DNA from: CAYOHP01 sp964403795 [NCBI: uncultured bacterium]
Lineage (GTDB): Bacteria; Muiribacteriota; UBA6191; CAZXTJ01
Assembly: GCA_964403795.1 (NCBI GenBank)
Contig: CAYOHP010000176.1
Location: 1 to 11,946, forward strand
Direction of reading: 5' to 3'
Length of the DNA stretch: 11,946 nucleotides
Shown: positions 1 through 6,439 of the stretch, piece after piece
Position numbering within the stretch: the first letter of the stretch is position 1
Layout: every line of letters begins with the position of its first letter
Notes under the pieces: generated by a model
Seen by the model: only the letters and a program-made list of their open reading frames with translations
The model's database searches: none
Told to the model about the DNA's origin: nothing
Program-made: the position numbers and the translations under genes

Positions 1-464
1 CCCGGCTGGTTGTCGGAGAGGAACCCGGAGCGTTCCGGGTCGCACTGGTACCAGGAGAGGAGCGGCTGGTCGCCGCCGTTGGGCGTCCACTCGTTGTCCT
101 GGTCGGGAGTCGCGAAGTGGCGGACCCAGTAGTCCTGCTTGGCGGCTTCTTCCTTCTGGCGGGCCACGTCGCTCTTGTCGGAGTCGCTGGTGCTCGGGCT
201 CCCGTCGATCTTCAGGTAGATCACGGCCTTGGGGGTCAGGCGGGTCCAGTAGGCGGCCTTGGAGAGCTCGTCGTGGATCCGCTTCATGGCGGTCCGGGAC
301 TGCTTCTGGGCCTCCGAGATCCAGGCGGCCTGCGATGCCTGGCGGTTGATCGAGCGGTACATATGGAAGATGCCCGCTGCCACGACCACCATGATGGCGG
401 TCGCGAAGAGGATCTCGACCAGCGTGAAGCCGGCTCGCGTCCTGAACCGGCTCCTAGAACCCAC
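1..464 (-). CDS. Prepilin-type pseudopilin (GspJ/PulJ-like), partial at the left edge
   Basis: Seen: from GTG at 464 the frame is open to the window edge (about 154 codons, C-terminus missing). A short basic leader ends in a prepilin peptidase site, Ala-Gly before FTLVEI (cleavage after Gly12, Glu5 of the mature form present), followed by a hydrophobic helix (about residues 18-32). After that comes an 'SRTAMKRIHDELSKA' segment like the N-terminal helix continuation of GspJ-type minor pseudopilins. Established: class III signal peptides of this kind are cut and N-methylated by PilD-type peptidases, and the products build type II secretion pseudopili or type IV pili at the inner membrane. The GTG start is chosen because GGAGG lies 6 nt upstream, and it overlaps the upstream gene's stop by 11 nt, so translation is probably coupled. 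Inference: a minor pseudopilin of a secretion system continuing to the left. The GspJ assignment is weaker than the prepilin assignment. Confidence 0.85.
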   Translation of the reverse strand, partial: MGSRSRFRTRAGFTLVEILFATAIMVVVAAGIFHMYRSINRQASQAAWISEAQKQSRTAMKRIHDELSKAAYWTRLTPKAVIYLKIDGSPSTSDSDKSDVARQKEEAAKQDYWVRHFATPDQDNEWTPNGGDQPLLSWYQCDPERSGFLSDNQP

Positions 465-1401
465 TCGGATCCTCCAAGGACGTCCCTGGTCCAACTCCGG
501 CGCCGTCGGGGCTGGCTGCCGGTGGACCCTTCGGCACTCCCGGGGCGGTCGGGCCCGAGAGGGGCGGCAAGCCCCAGGCAGCCCGGCTCGCCTGGGCATT
601 GAGTCCCGCCCGAAGCCCCGCCAAGGACTGTACACGAGCCCTGGCCGACTCCCAGTGCTTCGCGGAGACCGCCTTCTCCAGGCCCTCGAGCTCCTCCAAC
701 AGGGAGCGGGCGGCCGGCACCGACGAGACCCGTTCCGGCGTGGTCTCGAGCCATGCGTCGATACGGCGGCGCAGGAGTTGGGTCCGGGAGGCCACCTCGG
801 TGGCGGAGCGGGCCGAGACCTCGGAGAGGTCGTTCAGGGTGCCGAGGGTGTGGGAGACCGCGGTGAGTCCTGCACCCATAACCGGCATCTGTCCCAGGAT
901 CTCCGCCAGGATGCCGTGGGCCAGCCGGAGCTGGCCGTGGGCCTCGGTCCAGCGCTCCTCCTTGACGTGGTCCCGCCAGCGTCGGAGCGGACCGCTCAGC
1001 GAGTCGAGGAGCGGGCGCCAATCCCGATCCTGGCGGAATCGCTCCGGGGGACTCAGGTAGTGCTCGAGGTAGATCGAGGACCAGAGTTCCACGGCCTTGG
1101 TCGAAGTGGGGCCGGCCAGATCGGCCCGGAAGGACTGGGTGGAGACGATCCCATCCAGGAGGTGCTGGGCCAGGGTCGCCAGACGCTTGTCGAAGGTCCG
1201 GTCCCCGGCACCCTTGAGGACCTGGGCGAGGTCGAGGTCACAGCCGGAGCCGGGCGTGGCCGCGACCAGCAGGAGCAGCCCACCGAGCCGCCTTGCGAGA
1301 GCGACCGCGCCGCAGAACCTCCGCCATGCGATCAGGACGACCTCCCGGGACGGTCGGGGTCGGACCGCCCGCGTTCCTTCCGCCCCTTGCGGGGACCCCA
1401 T
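454..1401 (-). CDS. Exported alpha-helical protein of unknown function in the pseudopilin operon
   Basis: I do not recognise this family. The frame from ATG 1401 gives 315 aa. A signal-like segment follows a long basic stretch: WRRFCGAVALARR, then LGGLLLLVAA, then a small-residue region before CDLDLA. This suggests export by Sec; the cysteine lacks a canonical lipobox. The body is predicted mostly helical and contains two similar helical stretches (ERWTEAHGQLRLAHGIL and KHWESARARVQSLAGL) sharing a W..A......L pattern. The C-terminal 40 residues are Pro/Gly-rich. The start is uncertain. ATG 1401 has no clear ribosome binding site and leaves an unusually long 40-residue n-region. A CTG at 1335, in frame and 5 nt after GGGAGG, would give 293 aa with an ordinary signal peptide. 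It follows the 195-aa gene by 73 nt (or 139 nt from the CTG) and overlaps the pseudopilin start by 11 nt. Inference: a periplasmic partner of the pseudopilin system. Confidence 0.7.
   Translation of the reverse strand: MGSPQGAEGTRAVRPRPSREVVLIAWRRFCGAVALARRLGGLLLLVAATPGSGCDLDLAQVLKGAGDRTFDKRLATLAQHLLDGIVSTQSFRADLAGPTSTKAVELWSSIYLEHYLSPPERFRQDRDWRPLLDSLSGPLRRWRDHVKEERWTEAHGQLRLAHGILAEILGQMPVMGAGLTAVSHTLGTLNDLSEVSARSATEVASRTQLLRRRIDAWLETTPERVSSVPAARSLLEELEGLEKAVSAKHWESARARVQSLAGLRAGLNAQASRAAWGLPPLSGPTAPGVPKGPPAASPDGAGVGPGTSLEDPSGF
471..475 (-). promoter_or_regulatory. Shine-Dalgarno deciding the pseudopilin GTG start
   Basis: GGAGG on the minus strand, 6 nt before the GTG at 464. It sits inside the 3' end of the preceding gene, so the pseudopilin is read from an overlapping start and no separate promoter is needed. 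Confidence 0.7.
1341..1346 (-). promoter_or_regulatory. Strong Shine-Dalgarno in front of an in-frame CTG codon
   Basis: GGGAGG on the minus strand lies 5 nt before CTG at 1335-1333, in frame with the 454-1401 gene and just before its signal peptide. No ATG, GTG or TTG sits at this spacing in that frame. The site argues for a rare CTG start, but a chance purine run in GC-rich DNA is possible. Confidence 0.35.
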
Positions 1402-1474
1402 GGAAGGGAGACGACGCGAGCCCGCATGGAAGTAGATCGGAGGCAAGGTCGAGCGATGCCTTCGGAGGACGGTC

Positions 1475-2062
1475 TCACCGCAGGCCCCCGATCCGGAAGA
1501 TCCCCGGCGTACGGCCGCGCCCAGGGGGGGACCCGGCATCGCCAGCCCCCTCCGGGGCAGGCTTCCCGTCCCGGCCGGCCCCGTCCTCCGGCCCGGTCCC
1601 GGTTTCGGAGACCGGGTCGGCCGGCGGCGGGGCGTTGGGATCGACGAAGCCCTCCGGGGTCAGCAGCCGACCGCGACGGGCTGCCCGGAGTTCCTCAAGC
1701 CGGTCCCGGGCGGCCGAACCGGTCGGGCGGGGCGCGCCCCGGAGTTCCGACCGGGTCAGGTAGGACCTCTCCATCAGGGCGCTCCGTCGCTTCTGGATCT
1801 CCTCGAGCCAGCGGGCCGAGACCCCCACCCGTCGGATCTCGGCGGGGCGGGCCGGGGCGGTGGGGAGCGGGCCTCCCTGGATGGGGCGCGGGGGCCCGGG
1901 GTGGTCGAGGACCCTGCTCCCTTGCCCTTGATCGAACCCGACCGTGGGAGCCGGCGCCGGCGGGGCCCTGAAACCATCCTGGGCCAGGGCCGGCCCGGCG
2001 GCCAGGAGGGTGGCCAGGAGCCTGGCCAACGAGGCGGCGGAAAGGAGCGCGGGGCGGGACAC
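1475..2062 (-). CDS. Small exported Pro/Gly/Arg-rich protein of unknown function
   Basis: 195 aa from GTG 2062; not a family I recognise. Seen: a clear Sec signal peptide (hydrophobic LARLLATLLAAGPALA, likely cleavage after Ala27 before QDG). Next is a Pro/Gly-rich linker (about residues 30-75), a short charged helical block (about 77-130, with WLEEIQKRRSALMERSYLT and RDRLEELRAARRGRLLTPEG), and a low-complexity Pro/Gly/Arg tail. The frame also extends upstream to 2437, but that part overlaps the divergent lipoprotein gene. The GTG is preferred because GAGGAGG lies 5 nt upstream and a complete signal peptide begins there. It is the first gene of the leftward set, ahead of the helical exported protein and the pseudopilin. 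Inference: a periplasmic or envelope protein accompanying the pseudopilin apparatus. The composition is too biased to say more. Confidence 0.7.
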   Translation of the reverse strand: MSRPALLSAASLARLLATLLAAGPALAQDGFRAPPAPAPTVGFDQGQGSRVLDHPGPPRPIQGGPLPTAPARPAEIRRVGVSARWLEEIQKRRSALMERSYLTRSELRGAPRPTGSAARDRLEELRAARRGRLLTPEGFVDPNAPPPADPVSETGTGPEDGAGRDGKPAPEGAGDAGSPPGRGRTPGIFRIGGLR

Positions 2063-2067
2063 GGGAG

Positions 2068-2074
2068 CCTCCTC
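2068..2074 (-). promoter_or_regulatory. Shine-Dalgarno for the leftward first gene
   Basis: GAGGAGG on the minus strand, 5 nt before GTG 2062. It fixes the start at the signal peptide, not at the upstream ATG codons of the same frame. Confidence 0.7.
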
Positions 2075-2131
2075 TTCTCCGAGTGTACCGGCTGGGGCGT
2101 CGACCTCGAAGCGACCGGTGGTACCATCGCC

Positions 2132-2137
2132 GGGGAG
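2132..2137 (+). promoter_or_regulatory. Shine-Dalgarno for the lipoprotein start at 2145
   Basis: GGGGAG, 7 nt before ATG 2145. It favours this ATG over the in-frame ATG at 2169, whose nearest GGAGG is 12 nt away, and over the upstream ATG at 1944, which lies inside the opposite-strand gene. Confidence 0.55.
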
Positions 2138-2144
2138 CCGCTCG

Positions 2145-2945
2145 ATGGCCCGGAGGGATGCGAGGGTGATGGCGAGGCGCGGGAAGGGGGGGCGGAGGGG
2201 CCTGGCCAGGATCATGGCGGGGGCGGCCTTGCTGGTCTCCGGATGCCTGGAGACCGACGGTGGCCACGCCCGGATCATGCGGGTCAAGGAAGTCGTCGGT
2301 TCCATGCGGATCAGCGAGGACGGCGAGTCCGAGCCGCGGGAGACCAGCACCGACCATGGCGTGACCCTCTTCACCAAGGGCGGTTCGATCCGTCTCCAGG
2401 AGGGGAACTTCGTCTCCCTGGAGTTCCCCGGTCGCAAGGGGGCCTACTACCTCTTCGGGCCGGCCGATCTCGAGGTCGGGGACGTGAGCGTGGTGAAGGG
2501 CGAGGGGGGGATCCATTCCCGGGCCCGCGAGCTCTTCGTCACCCTGATCCTCCGGGAAGGCGTGCTGGCCGCAGCCTTCGAAGGCGGGGCCGGGGACCGA
2601 CCTTCGATCGAGGTGGTCACCGAGCGGGCCTCGATGCGGATGGAGGAGTTCGGCCGCTTCGCGGTGATGGTGAAGCCGGGCGAGAATTTCGCGGAGGCGT
2701 GGGTCCGGGACGAGCGTGGTCCCCAGAAGAACCGCCTGCTCCTGAAGAGCGGCGGAGGCGTCGACTTCCCACCCAACTCGGTCGCCTATTTCACTCCCGA
2801 TCAGATGGCCGGGGAGGGGCTGGTGAAGCTGGGAACCCGGGAGTTCTCGACAGGGTTCCTGGTGCCCCTGACCGAATCCCCGAAGTCGCCGCCTTCGATC
2901 GACCGCCTGCTGGGCGACGCTTCCTGGCTACAGGTTTCGCGCTGA
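2145..2945 (+). CDS. Predicted lipoprotein with a FecR-like beta-rich domain
   Basis: 266 aa from ATG 2145. Seen: a strongly basic n-region (ARRDARVMARRGKGGRRG), a short hydrophobic segment (MAGAALLVSGC) and a good lipobox VSG-Cys at about residue 34, so the mature protein should be lipid-anchored. The rest is soluble and beta-rich. One stretch, 'VTLFTKGG' through 'VSLEFPGRKGAYYLFGPADLEV', has the rhythm of FecR-type domains (effect on a surface, then 'gs.v.l.fpdG...l.GPa.l.v'). This similarity is by eye and is the weakest part of the call. Residues near 220-235 (NSVAYFTPDQMAGEG) do not suggest an enzyme. It is the first gene of the rightward set, 70 nt before the zinc-ribbon/OB protein and divergent from the pseudopilin set. 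Inference: an envelope-associated structural or sensing protein. The start could alternatively be ATG 2169. Confidence 0.65.
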   Translation: MARRDARVMARRGKGGRRGLARIMAGAALLVSGCLETDGGHARIMRVKEVVGSMRISEDGESEPRETSTDHGVTLFTKGGSIRLQEGNFVSLEFPGRKGAYYLFGPADLEVGDVSVVKGEGGIHSRARELFVTLILREGVLAAAFEGGAGDRPSIEVVTERASMRMEEFGRFAVMVKPGENFAEAWVRDERGPQKNRLLLKSGGGVDFPPNSVAYFTPDQMAGEGLVKLGTREFSTGFLVPLTESPKSPPSIDRLLGDASWLQVSR

Positions 2946-2957
2946 CGCGAGGCTTCA

Positions 2958-2966
2958 TGTTAGGAT
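2958..2966 (+). promoter_or_regulatory. Possible extended -10 promoter for the downstream operon
   Basis: TGT followed by TAGGAT, matching TGn plus four of six -10 bases, lies 49 nt before the GTG at 3016 in the 70-nt gap after the lipoprotein gene. No recognisable -35 lies 17 nt upstream. It is the most AT-rich patch in the gap and could give the tightly packed genes that follow their own start. Confidence 0.3.
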
Positions 2967-3015
2967 CGCTCGACCGCGCCGCGCCCGGCGGGTCGGGCCG
3001 GGGCGAGGGGCGATC

Positions 3016-4038
3016 GTGAACGCTGGAGCCGCGACGAGCCAGACGGAGCCGGGAAACGGCGGGGCCAGTACCGGCAATTCGGGCCATCCGCTCAAGGGCG
3101 TGGGTTTCCCCGAGGTGGATCCGGAGGTCACCTGCCCCTCCTGTGGCCGATTCGCGGGAACCTACGAGCGCTGCCCCTATTGCGGCGCCGGCATGAAGGT
3201 CCGGCTCTCGGTACGGATCCTCCGCAGGGTAGCGTTGGCGGTCTCGATCCTCGGCCTGGTCATCCTCTGGCTCGCGGCCCGGTCCCTGGAGGTCCCCCGC
3301 ATGGACGTGGGAGACCTGACCGAAACCCATGCTTTCGCCATCATCCGGCTGCAGGGGAAGCTCACGGCCGAACCCTCCTTCGGGGATCGGGGCGACTCGC
3401 TCTGGTTCTCGATCGACGACGGTACCGGGCGGGCCAACATCCGGGGCTACGGCCCTGTGGCCGAGCATGTCAAGGAGATGAACCTCGGGAGGGACGATCG
3501 GATCGAGGTCCAGGGATCGATCCGGATCCAGCCGGGACGGCCTCCCAGCCTCAGTCTTCCGGTCGGACGCAACCTGAAGATCCTGGAGCGTGCCGCCAAA
3601 CCAGAGCCCAGGAAGCCCGTGGCGATCTCCAGCCTCGACCTGGAAAGCGGCCGGCGGGGCGACCGGGTCCGGATCGAGGGCCGGGTGGCCCGTGCCTGGT
3701 CCAATTCGGGTGGCCAGGGAGCGACCCTGGAAGATGCCACCGGGCAACTGGCCGTCTGGGTCTTCAAGTCCGATGTTCTCCGGCTAGGGGCCGCCGCGGG
3801 GCACTTGGCGAAGGAGGGAGCCCGGGTCCGGGTCGACGGCCGGCTCTCGGTGTTCGAGAACAAGCGGGGGGGCAAGGAGTCGCTCCAGCTGAAGCCCTTC
3901 GGATCCCCGGACTCGGTGGTCCTGCTGGAGGCCGCCCCGGTCCGTTCCGGAACCACGACTCCGACGCCGACGACTCCACCGGCTGAGAAGAGCCTTCCCG
4001 TCACGACCTCGGCGGTCGACTCGGGGACGTCCGGGTGA
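3016..4038 (+). CDS. Zinc-ribbon, single-pass membrane protein with two OB-like domains
   Basis: 340 aa from GTG 3016 (GAGGGG 5 nt upstream). Seen in order: a disordered Gly/Ser-rich N-terminus (1-35); a zinc ribbon with CPSCG and CPYCG knuckles (Cys40, 43, 53, 56); one membrane helix (about 66-88, RVALAVSILGLVILWLAA); then two beta-rich repeats, about 93-190 and 200-305. Both repeats carry OB-fold-like patterns: 'GKLTAEP...LWFSIDDGTGRANIRGYG...VQGSI' and 'RVRIEGRVARAW...GATLEDATGQLAVWVF...VRVDGRLSVFENK'. The tail (310-340) is Thr/Pro/Ser-rich. Such 'effect of a modification on ... D.TG...v' patterns are known from the tRNA_anti/OB nucleic-acid-binding group and from periplasmic OB proteins. 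Which is right here is unclear; the OB repeats probably lie outside the membrane if the ribbon is cytoplasmic. Its TGA overlaps the next gene's GTG (GTGA), so the two are probably made together. No function is assigned. Confidence 0.65.
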   Translation: MNAGAATSQTEPGNGGASTGNSGHPLKGVGFPEVDPEVTCPSCGRFAGTYERCPYCGAGMKVRLSVRILRRVALAVSILGLVILWLAARSLEVPRMDVGDLTETHAFAIIRLQGKLTAEPSFGDRGDSLWFSIDDGTGRANIRGYGPVAEHVKEMNLGRDDRIEVQGSIRIQPGRPPSLSLPVGRNLKILERAAKPEPRKPVAISSLDLESGRRGDRVRIEGRVARAWSNSGGQGATLEDATGQLAVWVFKSDVLRLGAAAGHLAKEGARVRVDGRLSVFENKRGGKESLQLKPFGSPDSVVLLEAAPVRSGTTTPTPTTPPAEKSLPVTTSAVDSGTSG

Positions 4039-5348
4039 TCTTCCATGTGGTCCTGGCGTCCCTGGTCGGGACCGCGGCCGGGGCGGTCTTCTCCCTGTTG
4101 CCCGCCCTCCACATCTACAACGTCGCAGGCATGCTGCTGCTGGCGGTGGTCCAGGGAGCCTGGCAGCCGGAGCCGCTGCTGGTGGCGATGGGCCTGCTCT
4201 CGGCCCTGGTGGCCTACGGCTTCCTGAACACCATCCCGTCGGTCTTCTTCGGGGTGCCGGACGAGTCGACGGCCTTCCTCGTGCTCCCGACCAGCCGTTG
4301 CCTCCTCTCGGGAAGGGGCTACGAGGCAGCCATGGTCACCGGAGTCGGCAGCCTGGGCGGGCTCGTCATCCTGGCGATCTTCGCCCCACTGGCCCTCGAG
4401 ATGCTGCCGGTCACCCGTCGGATCCTGGGACCCCACATGGGATGGATCCTGCTCTCGGTGGGCGCCTACATGCTCGTCTCGGAGTGGCCGATCGGTACCG
4501 ACCGGCCCAAGAACAAGCTGCTCAGGCTGTGGGCCTCCTGGGATCGCCTGTTCTTCGGGATCCTCACCTTCTCGCTCTCGGGACTCCTGGGGATGATCCT
4601 CCTGAACCGCACCCTGATCAGCAACGAAACCGCTTTCCAGGGGGTCATGCCTGCCTTCGTAGGGTTGTTCGCAGTCCCGTGGCTGATCCAGAACCTGTTG
4701 TCCCGCCACAAGGTGCCGCACCAGTTCCTGCCCGACTCGCTCGACGTCCCTCCCAAGCAGTTCGTCCTGGCCATGGGCTCGGGAGCGGTCGGCGGGCTCT
4801 TCTCGGCGACCTTCCCGATCGTGACCGCAGGCGTCGGATCGCTGTTCGCCGGCCATGCCACGGCCCAGCACGACGACCGGATCTTCATGATGGGATACGG
4901 TGCCACCAAGGTCCTGTACTACGCGGGTGCCTTCCTCTTCTTCTTCTCCCCGTCGCTGAACCTGGCGAGGGGCGGGATGGCGAGCCTGATGGGCCCGTTC
5001 TACCAGCCGGCCACCCCGGCCGAGTACTGGATGGCCCTGGGAGTCGTCCTCTTCTCCGGCGGACTCTCGCTCCTGCTCCTCGACCTCCTCTCCCGGATCG
5101 CGGCCAGGAACGTCGACCGGGTCGAGACCCGCAGCCTCAACTGGTTCGCGATGTGCGTCACGCTCTTCCTGGTCGGGTTCATGACCGGGCGCGCCGGCCT
5201 GGGGATCTGCCTGGTGGCCAGCGGGATCGGGTCGATCCCGATCTTCTTCAACTGTCGCCGCTCCCATTGCATGGCGATCCTGATCGTCCCCATCGGGTTG
5301 TCGATGTGCGGGTACCATGGGCGGATCCTCGATCTGCTCGGCCTCTAG
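4035..5348 (+). CDS. TctA/COG1784-like multi-pass membrane protein (putative permease)
   Basis: 437 aa, roughly ten or more membrane helices across the whole length. Seen: N-terminal GTAAGAVFSLLPALH resembles the glycine-rich 'G..~G..PG.H' opening of the TctA superfamily. 'VPDESTAFLVLPTSRCLLSGRGYEA' (about 74-98) closely matches the conserved block I recall from the archaeal/bacterial COG1784 branch. A second-half repeat appears at FSLSGLLGMILL (179-190) and FPIVTAGVGSLFAG (260-273). Established: TctA proteins are the large membrane subunits of tripartite tricarboxylate transporters and work with TctB and a binding protein TctC. Neither is encoded here, as in the stand-alone COG1784 group whose substrate is unknown. 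The GTG start overlaps the upstream TGA as GTGA, and GGGGA lies 7 nt upstream. It ends 13 nt before the YdjM-like gene. Substrate and even transport activity are inference. Confidence 0.65.
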   Translation: MIFHVVLASLVGTAAGAVFSLLPALHIYNVAGMLLLAVVQGAWQPEPLLVAMGLLSALVAYGFLNTIPSVFFGVPDESTAFLVLPTSRCLLSGRGYEAAMVTGVGSLGGLVILAIFAPLALEMLPVTRRILGPHMGWILLSVGAYMLVSEWPIGTDRPKNKLLRLWASWDRLFFGILTFSLSGLLGMILLNRTLISNETAFQGVMPAFVGLFAVPWLIQNLLSRHKVPHQFLPDSLDVPPKQFVLAMGSGAVGGLFSATFPIVTAGVGSLFAGHATAQHDDRIFMMGYGATKVLYYAGAFLFFFSPSLNLARGGMASLMGPFYQPATPAEYWMALGVVLFSGGLSLLLLDLLSRIAARNVDRVETRSLNWFAMCVTLFLVGFMTGRAGLGICLVASGIGSIPIFFNCRRSHCMAILIVPIGLSMCGYHGRILDLLGL

Positions 5349-5361
5349 GAGGGTGTGAGGG

Positions 5362-6435
5362 ATGAAGGGCATCACCCATTTCGCAGCCGGCCTGGCGGCC
5401 GCCAGCCTGGTCCCTGGCGCGGTCGAGATGGCGGCCCAGGGCTCCCCGATCCTGCTGGTGGGGGGGGTCGCAGGAGTGATGCCCGATACCATCGACTTCA
5501 AGTGGAGCAAGTTCGTCGAGGACTACCCCTTCGAGGTGGACCCGGACCCCGACGATCCCGATCCGCAGGCGATCGCCGACCGGATCGCGGCGGCCATCGA
5601 CGCCGCCTACGAAGCCGATGGCGGACCGGTCGGCCTCATGATCCACACCACCCGGGTCGGGGCCGACGCCTGGCGCGAGATCACCGTGACCTTCGATTCG
5701 GAGCACCAGGAGATCCGGGTCAAGATCGGACCGGTGGTGACCACCGGCCAGATCCCCCTGGGGGGGACCGAGTCGACCCGGGGGATCGCCACCGCCAAGC
5801 CCCGACACCCGTTCCACGAGTCCTACCTGGACACGCTCAAGGTCAACATCTTCAGCGGGCCTTCCTGGGACCTCCGGAAGCAGGGCGACAAGGTCCACAT
5901 GAACTTCATCGCCTGGCACCGGCGCGGTACCCACAGCCTCTTCTTCGACGCCTGCATGGTGGCGATCTGCTGGGGCCTGTTCGGCGACTGGCGGTACGGC
6001 GCCGCGGCCGGACTCGCCGCCCTGGCCCACCAGCTCGAGGACCAGCTCGGGTTCATGGGGTGCTCCTTCCTCTGGCCGCTGGACCACCGACGCTGGCGGG
6101 GCCTCGAACTCTGGCATTCGGGCGATCCCTGGGCCAACTTCTCGAGCATCTGGATCTGCATGGCGATCCTGGTCTGGCAGCTCAACCGCTACCATCCCGA
6201 GATCCCGCTCGACTGGAGCGCTCCCTGGTTCTTCGGTGTCTGGGTGGTGTTCCCGCTCTCGCTGATCTGGATCGCACGCCGGATCTGGTTCCAGAAGCCG
6301 CACCGGGTCAAGGCCAGCCTGCCGCGCCCGAGCGGCGAACCGCAGCCGTGCGAGGATCCGGAGGCCGAGACCAAGGACAACCTCCGGATCCAGGACGTGC
6401 TGAACGAGGTCGGCGGCTCCGAAGGGCAACCGTAG
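5362..6435 (+). CDS. YdjM/DUF457-like membrane-bound putative metal-dependent hydrolase with a large insert
   Basis: 357 aa; ATG 5362 is 8 nt after GGAGGG. Seen: family motifs in order: THF near the N-terminus (His6), GVMPDTID (Asp42, Asp45), WHRRGTHSLFF (His186, His191), LAHQLEDQLG (His223, Asp227) and LWPLDHRRW (238-245). Hydrophobic helices surround them at about 27-40, 195-222, 260-275 and 288-306. Established: this family (LexA-binding, inner membrane-associated putative hydrolase; YdjM) carries conserved His/Asp residues thought to bind metal; the reaction is not known. Odd: typical members are about 170-220 aa and place the two motif groups close together. Here about 140 residues (46-185), acidic at first and then beta-rich, separate PDTID from HRRGTHS. 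The C-terminal 45 residues are hydrophilic. It lies between the TctA-like protein and Obg (4-nt gap to the latter). Confidence 0.7.
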   Translation: MKGITHFAAGLAAASLVPGAVEMAAQGSPILLVGGVAGVMPDTIDFKWSKFVEDYPFEVDPDPDDPDPQAIADRIAAAIDAAYEADGGPVGLMIHTTRVGADAWREITVTFDSEHQEIRVKIGPVVTTGQIPLGGTESTRGIATAKPRHPFHESYLDTLKVNIFSGPSWDLRKQGDKVHMNFIAWHRRGTHSLFFDACMVAICWGLFGDWRYGAAAGLAALAHQLEDQLGFMGCSFLWPLDHRRWRGLELWHSGDPWANFSSIWICMAILVWQLNRYHPEIPLDWSAPWFFGVWVVFPLSLIWIARRIWFQKPHRVKASLPRPSGEPQPCEDPEAETKDNLRIQDVLNEVGGSEGQP

Positions 6436-6439
6436 GTCC

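Larger units (their letters stand above)
2063..2144. promoter_or_regulatory. Divergent intergenic region with weak promoter-like hexamers
   Basis: The 82 nt between the leftward and rightward gene sets is the only place where both could start. Plus strand: TCGACC (2100-2105), 16 nt, TACCAT (2122-2127), each hexamer matching four of six sigma-70 positions. Minus strand: TACACT (2087-2082) as a possible -10, without a convincing -35. The two candidates overlap, so opposite transcription could interfere. No operator-like palindrome longer than the short sites ACCGGT and GGTACC was seen. The location is well supported; the hexamers are weak and GC-rich bacteria often use divergent consensus. Confidence 0.35.

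Noticed and set aside
1240-1260. Lipobox at the cysteine after the signal-like segment of the 454-1401 gene
   Set aside because: The residues before the cysteine are PGSG, lacking Leu/Val/Ile at -3. An ordinary signal peptide is more likely.
1333-1427. Small leader frame (ATG 1427) ending in TGA that overlaps the CTG at 1335
   Set aside because: The CTGA overlap is attractive, but the 31-codon frame has no ribosome binding site and an Arg/Gly-rich, motif-free translation, so it is probably chance.
259-1971. Plus-strand open frame of 570 codons over the leftward genes
   Set aside because: It is antisense to the pseudopilin and two signal-peptide proteins and has Arg/Pro/Gly-rich composition without motifs or a ribosome binding site.
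5460-5467. Run of eight G in the YdjM-like gene as a phase-variation tract
   Set aside because: Runs of six to eight G occur repeatedly in this GC-rich window (for example near 1527, 2184 and 5760) and the frame is intact. Nothing suggests switching without population data.
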